DNA of 10,807 bases from Christensenella sp. UBA6345. Its GTDB lineage: Bacteria > Bacillota > Clostridia > Christensenellales > UBA1242. Below, piece after piece: positions 1-5,332 of the stretch; position 1 is the stretch's first letter, and each line of letters begins with the position of its first letter. Under the pieces are notes generated by a model. The model worked only from the letters and a program-made list of their open reading frames with translations. It did not search any database and was not told the DNA's origin. Both the position numbers and the translations under genes were made by a program. The DNA is taken from the NCBI GenBank assembly GCA_002437945.1, contig DJSB01000023.1, positions 1 through 10,807 of the forward strand, given 5' to 3'.

Positions 1-13
1 ACCCCTACGGGGT
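1..13. other. Short GC-rich hairpin at the window edge
   Basis: The arms ACCCC and GGGGT form a 5-bp stem around the loop TAC. It sits in a GC-rich patch of about 30 bases (18 of the first 30 are G or C) next to very AT-rich DNA. It lies about 70 nt beyond the stop codon of the minus-strand Cys-rich gene, so it could be the stem of that gene's terminator with the U-tract cut off by the window edge. Read on the minus strand, the sequence TGAAGTGAACCCC also resembles the terminal inverted repeats of some IS3-family elements. Neither reading can be settled from this window. Confidence 0.3.
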
Positions 14-81
14 TCACTTCATGACTCGGCTTTTATTTTAATGTGTTGGGATTAGTGTTAATTTGTTAATATTAATTTTTG

Positions 82-279
82 CTAGTTATTGCAGCCGCAA
101 CCACATCCACAGCAATTAAGAATTAACAAGATAAGTAAGATGTTCCAGCAGCAATCACCGCCAAAACCACCGCCATTGTTACCACAACCGCATAGTAATA
201 AGATAAGTAATAAGCAGCAGCAGTTGTTGTTGTCACCACCACAATTGTGAGTGCCCATATTGTTCATTCCGAAAAACAT
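82..279 (-). CDS. Small Cys/Gly/Asn-rich protein with two hydrophobic-Cys modules
   Basis: This encodes 65 residues: 13 Cys, 14 Gly, 12 Asn, and two aliphatic runs (residues 23-29 and 47-54). The start is decided by a perfect AAGGAGG at 289-295 on the minus strand, 9 nt before the ATG, so the gene is very likely real despite its composition. The protein has two similar modules, about residues 16-35 and 42-65. In each, a Cys pair or triplet leads into a short Leu/Ile run and then a CGCG-type tail. An 11-bp direct repeat in the DNA (128-138 and 200-210, exactly 24 codons apart) supports internal duplication. The aliphatic runs are too short (7-8 residues) for ordinary membrane spans. Small proteins of this look occur in Clostridia, often named 'chorion class high-cysteine' by low-complexity similarity to insect eggshell proteins; that name says nothing of function. 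A structural, coat-like, metal-binding or peptide role are all possible. No leader-processing or modification genes are nearby. Confidence 0.75.
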   Translation of the reverse strand: MFFGMNNMGTHNCGGDNNNCCCLLLILLLCGCGNNGGGFGGDCCWNILLILLILNCCGCGCGCNN

Positions 280-303
280 ATTTAAAATCCTCCTTGAATA
301 TTC

Positions 304-348
304 AAAGCAAAACAGTAAATATGTAAATTAGTAATTTTGTTTTGCTTT
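304..348. repeat. Perfect 11-bp inverted repeat upstream of the small Cys-rich gene
   Basis: AAAGCAAAACA (304-314) and its exact complement TGTTTTGCTTT (338-348) are separated by 23 bp. The right arm overlaps the proposed -10 element and start of the minus-strand promoter, and the left arm lies about 10 bp upstream of the Shine-Dalgarno. It could be a regulator-binding site or, if transcription starts further upstream, a leader stem-loop. It is not followed by a U-tract, so a terminator is unlikely. Confidence 0.5.
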
Positions 349-375
349 TATATTTCATAGTATGGCGAATATTAA
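347..375 (-). promoter_or_regulatory. Possible sigma-A-like promoter of the small Cys-rich gene
   Basis: On the minus strand, TTAATA (375-370) is followed after 17 bp by TATAAA (352-347). Two consensus bases differ at -35 and one at -10. Another weak option is TTAACA (386-381) with CATACT 16 bp away. In DNA this AT-rich such matches arise easily by chance, so this is only a candidate. Confidence 0.25.
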
Positions 376-484
376 AAATGTGTTAATAATTTCAATATTT
401 TTTAGTATTTAATTGTTATTTTTTATGTTTTTACTAATTTTATGATTTATATACTAAAAAAATATTGGAAAATTTTTACAATTT

Positions 485-503
485 ATTTACATATTTTGTA
501 AAT
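485..503. repeat. 7-5-7 dyad ATTTACA / TGTAAAT
   Basis: A perfect 7-bp inverted repeat with a 5-bp spacer lies mid-way between the two divergent genes. The form suits a dimeric regulator, but the base composition makes a chance match quite possible. It is about 130 bp upstream of the large gene's -35 element. Confidence 0.25.
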
Positions 504-634
504 TTTGAAACATATTAACCATGTAAACCAATAATTTCAACACACAAATTTAGCAAAAAAATTTATTTATTTTTTCAATTTTTATTTTAATTAAATAAAT
601 ACTATTTTTTAGGCTTTTTTGTTGTATTATTTCG

Positions 635-663
635 TTGACAATTACGGCTAAAAAAGATAAAAT
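635..663 (+). promoter_or_regulatory. Sigma-A-type promoter of the large surface-protein gene
   Basis: A perfect -35 TTGACA (635-640) is followed after exactly 17 bp by TAAAAT (658-663), which has one mismatch to the -10 consensus. Transcription would start near 670, giving a leader of about 40 nt that contains the AAGGAG Shine-Dalgarno. This is the best-matching -35 in the window and suggests strong, housekeeping-type expression. Confidence 0.75.
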
Positions 664-708
664 TAGTTAGTTTAATATTATATATTACTTTAAGGAGATT
701 TCCAAATT

Positions 709-3700
709 ATGAAACGTAAATACATTGTTCCACTTATTTTAGCATCAGTTTCGGCTACTACATTAGGTGCACATGCTCAATTTAGTGTAAAGGCTGATTA
801 TAGCGAGTCAACTACTTTGACTGGCGATATGATACAAGTTAGTGGATTTAAAGGCGAAGGAAAGATTGGTGAAAAGATTGTTCTACCTGACGGTATGTTA
901 AATGGTGGTTCTGAAAAAGCAAAAATCACTGTTCTTGACCCACGTGGACAAGTAGTTGCTACTTCTACTGAATCTGATAAGACTACTTTCGTTCCTACCT
1001 TAAAAGGATACTATAGCGTTAAGTATTATTCAGAAGATAATGGTAAATTAACAACTGCTACTGACGAACTTAAGATTTTGGTACAAGGTGATGATTATTC
1101 TATCTCTTTACCATCTAACTCAAAGTACGTTGTTCCTGCTACTGTTAAGACTAACACTAAAGTACAGATTCCAGTACCAACCGTAAGTTGTAATGATGTT
1201 GAAATGACTCAAACATCAATTATTTCTAGTCAAGCAAAACGTGGTCTAAAAGTTGTTGTGTACAAGAAAGATAATGCTTCTGCTACTACTGAACTTTCTT
1301 TCAATGAGACTACAAAGACTTTTGATTATACTCCATCTTCTGCTGGTGTATACGAGATAGTATATCGTTATTATGATGCTAACGGTTTTGTACAAGACTA
1401 TAAGACAGATAGTTTTACAGTTAAAGACAATTTTGATGCTAGTAAAATCAAACTTAACTTCTCATATAAATCATCTAAACCTTCTACAGCAGTATTAGGT
1501 GTTAAGACATCATTACCAAAAGTTAAGGCATTTGATGAAAACAACAATAGTACTGAATTAGATGCATATGTTGATATTAAAGTTAAACATTCAACTAGCG
1601 GTAAGGAATATACTGTTACTGATTACTCATTTACTCCTATGGAGAAGGGTAGTTATGAAGTAACATATCAAGTATCTATTCCTGTATATGGTATTTCTAC
1701 AAAGACTAATACATTTATTATTAGCGATGTTAAAGATAACCAAAATCCTATAGTTAAGATTGTTAACAACTACACATATACTACAACCAATGGCGTAACA
1801 GTTATTGATAAAGTATTTGATGATGCTAACAAGAATAATGTTTGCGATGCAGGCGAAACCGTATTGTATAATAAAGATGATTATACCAATATAACAGACG
1901 AAGAAAGACAAGAAAAGATAGCAACTGCTATGTCTAATACAGACTACAATATTCCATCAGTAGTATATTTAACCACAGATGGTACAGGTGCTGCTAAAGC
2001 AACAGTTAAATTACCTGCAGTATATTCTGTAGATAACTTCTCTGATTATAGCAATCTTAAATTCGAACGTACTGTTAAATCTTCTACAGGTTTAATCAGT
2101 GTAGTAAGAAAGAATAATGCAGATGGTACTAAAGAAGACTATCCTGCTAACCAATGGGCTGAATATACATTCACTTCTGAAGGTGATTACTCAATTAGAT
2201 ATGAAGTTAAAGATGAAAATGGTAACTCATATATGACTAGTTATGCAATTACTGTTAAGGCTAGTGAAGCAGAACTTAAAGATGACAGTGGTAATTTTGT
2301 ATTACCTACAATTACTTTCCCAGCATTTACAAGTTATGCTAAAAATGATGCTACTATTTCATTTAGTAAGCCAACTGCTACAGATAAATATGATACTAGA
2401 GTAGAAACAAGAGTATATTACTCATTCGATAGAAATGATTTTGACGTTAAAGACGAAGTTACAACTATCGGCAGTGATGGTATGTACAAATTTGATTTGT
2501 CAAAAGTTGCTGATATTGCTTCTCATAATTCAATTTATATCCATGCAGTAGCATACAATGATTATGCTAATGATGGTACTAATAGAAAATATTCTCAATT
2601 AACTAGAGAAGTTGTATTAGTTAATACCAACGATACAGATGCTCCTAGATTTACCAATATTGATGACTTCTTTACATCTTTGGCCACAAAGAATGGTAAG
2701 ACATCTATTGATGATAAGGGTATGAATAGTGACAATAAACCAGCATTTGACCAAAAAGAAAAAATCAAATTACCAGATGTATTAGTAGAAGATACTAAAG
2801 ATGGTAACTTAAGTATAGCACTAGAAGTTAGAGATCCTAATGGTAAGAAAGTTACTGTTAAGAATTCTAAATATACAAAGACTGTTGACCGTACAGGTTC
2901 AGAAATTACTAACAATAAATACACAATTTCTGGTGGTTCATTTATAGCAGATTATAGTGGTGTATATACAATCACTTTCACTGCTAAAGACTCTGGTGGT
3001 AACATTATTGCCAAGACAGTAGGTATTAGAGTAAGAGATACCGAAAAACCTGATATTGTATTAAGTAGTTATGATCCATTTACAAGTGCAGTAGAAGTAG
3101 GTAAGTTTATTGAAGTTCCTGCTGCTACATTAACTGATAAGGGTGTAACATTAACTGATATTACAACCAATATTCCATATGACCAAAGAGAAAGTGGTAA
3201 AGCCGGAACATATTGGGAACTAATTGAAGGTCCATCACTATCTACAATGGGTACTGTAGGATTTACTCCAACAGTTGCTGGTGACTATGTAATTAAGTAT
3301 TATGGTTGGGATCAAGAAGGTAACTTAACAGAAACCAAGAATTATACAATTACAGCAAAAGACACTATCAAACCTACAATTAAACTAGAAAATGATTATG
3401 TATTAACTGACGTTGAATGGACAGAAGATAAACCAGTAGTAGTTTATGCTCCAGGTGTATTAGAGATGTATGATGGTTATAGAGATAAAGATGATCCATC
3501 AAAAGACTATGACCAAACAGAAGTTAGTGATATAACATTAACAGTTAAAGTATATGATAGAGATAATAACGTTGTTGAAGGCGTAGTTGCTACAGATCAC
3601 AAAGTAGTTAATGTTAATGGTGTAGACCAAAACGAATACTTTGTAATCGGTAAAGATGCTAATGACCAAGACATAACAGTAACACGTTATCAATTTACTG

Positions 3701-4290
3701 CTAAAAAACAAGGTGTATATACAATTAAGTATATTGCTACTGATGCAGCAGGTAACTCTACCGAAATTTCAAAGACAGTTAACGTTGGTGACGTTATTGA
3801 TCCAGAAGTTGAATGGAAAGATAGCGATACAAACTTAATTACTAAAGCCAATATTGGTGATAGTTTTGAATTCAATCTAAATATGTTAAATATTGATGGT
3901 ATATCTGCTGAAGAAGCAATTGTTGCTGCTGCAGATCAAGATAAAGCCGAATATACAGTAACAGTTAATATGTACGATTCTTCAAGTTCATTAGTAACCA
4001 ACCAATACAAGAATGACTCTACTAAAAAGAATAGTTACAAGTGGGATTTTGAAAAATCTGGAACATATGAATTAAGAATTATTGCACAAGATAAAGCAGG
4101 CAATAAAATAACTAAATCTTATAACATTGTAGTTGAAGCAAAAGACGAGAATAAAGAAACTGTTAAACCAATCGTTGGTACAGTATTAATCGTTGTTTCA
4201 GCATTGATTCTAGTAGGCGTAGTAACATACTTTGTAGTTACTGGCAAAAAGAAATCTGTTGCTAAACAATCTCCAAAGGCTAAAAAATAA
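709..4290 (+). CDS. Secreted, membrane-anchored surface protein with Ig/cadherin-like repeats
   Basis: This is a 1193-residue exported protein. Residues 1-23 form a signal peptide (basic KRK, hydrophobic core, probable cleavage after AHA). Residues about 1155-1177 form a membrane helix followed by a Lys-rich cytoplasmic tail. There is no LPXTG motif, so anchoring should be to the membrane and not by sortase. The ectodomain carries a recurring strand motif of the form G-x-Y-x-[IV]-x-[YF], usually followed by D-x-x-G-N, beginning at G100, G213, G314, G492, G751, G858, G1002 and G1118. This is typical of the last strands of bacterial Ig-like/cadherin-like beta-sandwich domains of roughly 100-145 residues. 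A less regular domain probably fills about 540-650. Residues 372-383 form an EF-hand-like calcium loop (D372, N374, N376, D380, E383). It has its own promoter, Shine-Dalgarno AAGGAG 11 nt before the ATG, and terminator, so it is monocistronic. Adhesion, matrix or cell-envelope structure are likely roles; no catalytic domain is visible and the ligand is unknown. Confidence 0.9.
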   Translation: MKRKYIVPLILASVSATTLGAHAQFSVKADYSESTTLTGDMIQVSGFKGEGKIGEKIVLPDGMLNGGSEKAKITVLDPRGQVVATSTESDKTTFVPTLKGYYSVKYYSEDNGKLTTATDELKILVQGDDYSISLPSNSKYVVPATVKTNTKVQIPVPTVSCNDVEMTQTSIISSQAKRGLKVVVYKKDNASATTELSFNETTKTFDYTPSSAGVYEIVYRYYDANGFVQDYKTDSFTVKDNFDASKIKLNFSYKSSKPSTAVLGVKTSLPKVKAFDENNNSTELDAYVDIKVKHSTSGKEYTVTDYSFTPMEKGSYEVTYQVSIPVYGISTKTNTFIISDVKDNQNPIVKIVNNYTYTTTNGVTVIDKVFDDANKNNVCDAGETVLYNKDDYTNITDEERQEKIATAMSNTDYNIPSVVYLTTDGTGAAKATVKLPAVYSVDNFSDYSNLKFERTVKSSTGLISVVRKNNADGTKEDYPANQWAEYTFTSEGDYSIRYEVKDENGNSYMTSYAITVKASEAELKDDSGNFVLPTITFPAFTSYAKNDATISFSKPTATDKYDTRVETRVYYSFDRNDFDVKDEVTTIGSDGMYKFDLSKVADIASHNSIYIHAVAYNDYANDGTNRKYSQLTREVVLVNTNDTDAPRFTNIDDFFTSLATKNGKTSIDDKGMNSDNKPAFDQKEKIKLPDVLVEDTKDGNLSIALEVRDPNGKKVTVKNSKYTKTVDRTGSEITNNKYTISGGSFIADYSGVYTITFTAKDSGGNIIAKTVGIRVRDTEKPDIVLSSYDPFTSAVEVGKFIEVPAATLTDKGVTLTDITTNIPYDQRESGKAGTYWELIEGPSLSTMGTVGFTPTVAGDYVIKYYGWDQEGNLTETKNYTITAKDTIKPTIKLENDYVLTDVEWTEDKPVVVYAPGVLEMYDGYRDKDDPSKDYDQTEVSDITLTVKVYDRDNNVVEGVVATDHKVVNVNGVDQNEYFVIGKDANDQDITVTRYQFTAKKQGVYTIKYIATDAAGNSTEISKTVNVGDVIDPEVEWKDSDTNLITKANIGDSFEFNLNMLNIDGISAEEAIVAAADQDKAEYTVTVNMYDSSSSLVTNQYKNDSTKKNSYKWDFEKSGTYELRIIAQDKAGNKITKSYNIVVEAKDENKETVKPIVGTVLIVVSALILVGVVTYFVVTGKKKSVAKQSPKAKK

Positions 4291-4302
4291 TAAATAAGAT
4301 AT

Positions 4303-4333
4303 AAAAAATAACCACATTTGTGGTTATTTTTTT
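4303..4333 (+). terminator. Rho-independent terminator of the surface-protein gene
   Basis: A perfect 13-bp stem (4303-4315 with 4320-4332) encloses the loop ATTT and ends in seven T residues (4327-4333). It starts 12 nt after the stop codon. It isolates the surface-protein gene from the next operon. Confidence 0.92.
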
Positions 4334-4393
4334 GACTAAATTTCAGATAAAAGCACAAAATTAGTTAAAATAAAAATCTTTATATTAAGTTGG

Positions 4394-4423
4394 TTTACAA
4401 GTTTAGGTATATTTTGCTAAAAT
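4394..4423 (+). promoter_or_regulatory. Extended -10 promoter of the paralogous two-gene operon
   Basis: TTTACA (4394-4399) lies 18 bp before TAAAAT (4418-4423), and TG at 4415-4416 stands one base upstream of the -10, giving an extended -10 element. Each hexamer has one mismatch. Transcription would start near 4430, leaving a leader of only about 20 nt. Confidence 0.6.
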
Positions 4424-4448
4424 AATAGTAGTATTAAGAGATAAGGGT

Positions 4449-4820
4449 ATGTTAGATAAAAAGACTTCAACAACTTTAAAAGTTCTTAATTTAATATGTG
4501 AAGATGATGTATATAAAGTTGTCGACTATGACAATCTTATTTCTCACTTTCCTAAAAAAGTTAAATGTTCGAAAGAAATGTTGGAAGATTCTCTTAATTA
4601 TTTAAAGGCAGGGCAATATATTGATATTAAGTATTCACAAGATGATACATATTGTCTTACAGTTATGCCTAAAGGTAAACTTATTTTAGAAGATACAGAC
4701 AGAGATATTAATGCTATGTCTAGATTTACAAAGATATTGTTAGTTACTGCATTAACTAGCGGTATTATGGCTTTTTTAGGCGGTTTTTTAGCAGTAATGT
4801 TGTTTGGTAAGGGACTATAA
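4449..4820 (+). CDS. Winged-helix-like protein with C-terminal membrane helix (first of pair)
   Basis: This encodes 123 residues of no family I can name. Residues about 5-80 read as a small winged-helix-like fold: a helix (LKVLNLICEDD), a second helix containing DNLISHF, a third helix (KEMLEDSLNYLKAGQ), then a beta-wing with YIDI and YCLTVMPKGK, reminiscent of the 'Y-x-L-T-x-x-G' wing of MarR/PadR-like regulators. Residues about 95-118 form one membrane helix. The fold could sense or bind DNA, RNA or a partner at the cytoplasmic membrane face; DNA binding is inference. A possible Shine-Dalgarno is AAGAG (4436-4440), 8 nt before the ATG; AAGGG next to the start is too close. The stop codon is 1 nt before the next gene, a paralogue with the same architecture. 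A dedicated promoter and terminator make the pair a self-contained operon. Confidence 0.85.
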   Translation: MLDKKTSTTLKVLNLICEDDVYKVVDYDNLISHFPKKVKCSKEMLEDSLNYLKAGQYIDIKYSQDDTYCLTVMPKGKLILEDTDRDINAMSRFTKILLVTALTSGIMAFLGGFLAVMLFGKGL

Positions 4821-4821
4821 A

Positions 4822-5184
4822 ATGCTTAATGGTAAAGAACGTAAAGTAATGCAGTACTTATACAATACTTGTTCTAAAAAGCCTAGTGTACTTGTAGACC
4901 CTAACGATATTCTTAATTATCTTCAACCTAAATATGAGATTAGTGGTGTTGAACTTGAACAAATACTTAATGGACTAGTAATCGAGAATTATATTGATAT
5001 AGTTAACTCTGATAAAAATGGTAAGTTGATATATTGTATTTCGCTAAAAGCAAAAGGTGAAGGATATGAAAGAGAAGTAAAAAATACTAGAAAAAAACTA
5101 TATTTGTTACTTACTCGTACGGTTGTTTTAGCCTGCATTTCCTTTGCAATAACTATGATATTGAAGGCTATTTTTAAATTTTAA
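4822..5184 (+). CDS. Winged-helix-like protein with C-terminal membrane helix (second of pair)
   Basis: This encodes 120 residues and is paralogous to the preceding gene. The two align through the whole soluble domain: KVM-QYL with KVL-NLI, the third helix ELEQILNGLVIE with EMLEDSLNYLKA, then NYIDI with QYIDI and IYCISLKAKG with TYCLTVMPKG. Residues about 94-116 form the single C-terminal membrane helix, preceded by a basic stretch (KNTRKK) that should keep the soluble domain in the cytoplasm. The ATG at 4822 is preferred over an in-frame TTG at 4804, because AAGGGA (4809-4814) sits 7 nt before the ATG. The longer form would overlap the upstream gene by 17 nt. The gap to the upstream stop is 1 nt, so translational coupling and fixed stoichiometry are likely. 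A membrane-tethered homo- or heterodimer is an obvious hypothesis; no function can be assigned from sequence. Confidence 0.85.
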   Translation: MLNGKERKVMQYLYNTCSKKPSVLVDPNDILNYLQPKYEISGVELEQILNGLVIENYIDIVNSDKNGKLIYCISLKAKGEGYEREVKNTRKKLYLLLTRTVVLACISFAITMILKAIFKF

Positions 5185-5192
5185 TAATGTGT

Positions 5193-5235
5193 AAAAAATA
5201 ATTCGAATAAAACATTTGTTCGACTTATTTTTTTT
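5193..5235 (+). terminator. Terminator of the paralogous pair
   Basis: The arms 5193-5207 and 5219-5233 form a 15-bp stem with one mismatch and an 11-nt loop. The stem runs into a T-tract ending at 5235. The loop and the start of the right arm also contain the LexA-box-like sequence proposed for uvrB, so the same DNA may serve two roles. Confidence 0.8.
5209..5222. promoter_or_regulatory. LexA/SOS-box-like operator upstream of uvrB
   Basis: AAAACATTTGTTCG matches the Bacillus-type SOS consensus CGAACRNRYGTTCG at 11 of 14 positions. Read on the minus strand it is CGAACAAATGTTTT, with one perfect CGAAC half-site and a degenerate partner. It ends 15 bp upstream of the uvrB -35 element. uvrBA is a classical SOS operon in Bacillota, which supports the assignment. 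The site shares bases with a terminator hairpin, so chance or a purely structural origin remains possible. Confidence 0.5.
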
Positions 5236-5237
5236 AG

Positions 5238-5266
5238 TTTACAATTTTTAATATATTTACTATACT
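5238..5266 (+). promoter_or_regulatory. Sigma-A-type promoter of the uvrBA operon
   Basis: TTTACA (5238-5243) is followed after exactly 17 bp by TATACT (5261-5266), with one mismatch in each hexamer. Transcription would start near 5273, giving a leader of about 60 nt before the uvrB ATG. The -35 begins three bases after the upstream terminator's T-tract. Confidence 0.7.
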
Positions 5267-5332
5267 TAATATGTAAATTTTAATAATAATTGATTGTTTA
5301 ACTACTATTTAGACAATAATATTTTAGGTGAT

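Larger units (their letters stand above)
280..708. other. Divergent AT-rich intergenic region (429 bp)
   Basis: No credible coding sequence is present. The region holds the Shine-Dalgarno and probable promoter of the minus-strand small gene, an 11-bp inverted repeat at 304-348, a 7-bp dyad at 485-503, and the plus-strand promoter (635-663) and Shine-Dalgarno AAGGAG (692-697) of the large surface-protein gene. The 380-630 stretch is dominated by A and T runs. I see no structured RNA, riboswitch or tRNA in it. Confidence 0.7.

Noticed and set aside
358..364. CATACTA on the minus strand as a sporulation sigma-F/G-type -10 for the Cys-rich gene
   Set aside because: No matching -35 is found at the required distance, so the match is not enough to claim sporulation control.
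280..708. Riboswitch, small RNA or CRISPR-like repeat in the long intergenic region
   Set aside because: No regularly spaced repeats, no conserved riboswitch core and no GC-containing multi-stem structure were seen; only A/T runs, two dyads and promoter elements.
709..4290. LPXTG sortase signal at the C-terminus of the surface protein
   Set aside because: The C-terminus has a membrane helix and a Lys-rich tail but no LPXTG-like pentapeptide before it.
4804..4821. TTG start extending the second paralogue into the upstream gene
   Set aside because: AAGGGA sits 7 nt before the ATG at 4822, which also aligns better with the paralogue's start.
5294..5332. TTG start extending UvrB by 13 residues
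   Set aside because: The extension has no counterpart in UvrB, and the ATG at 5333 has AGGTGAT upstream and matches the family N-terminus.
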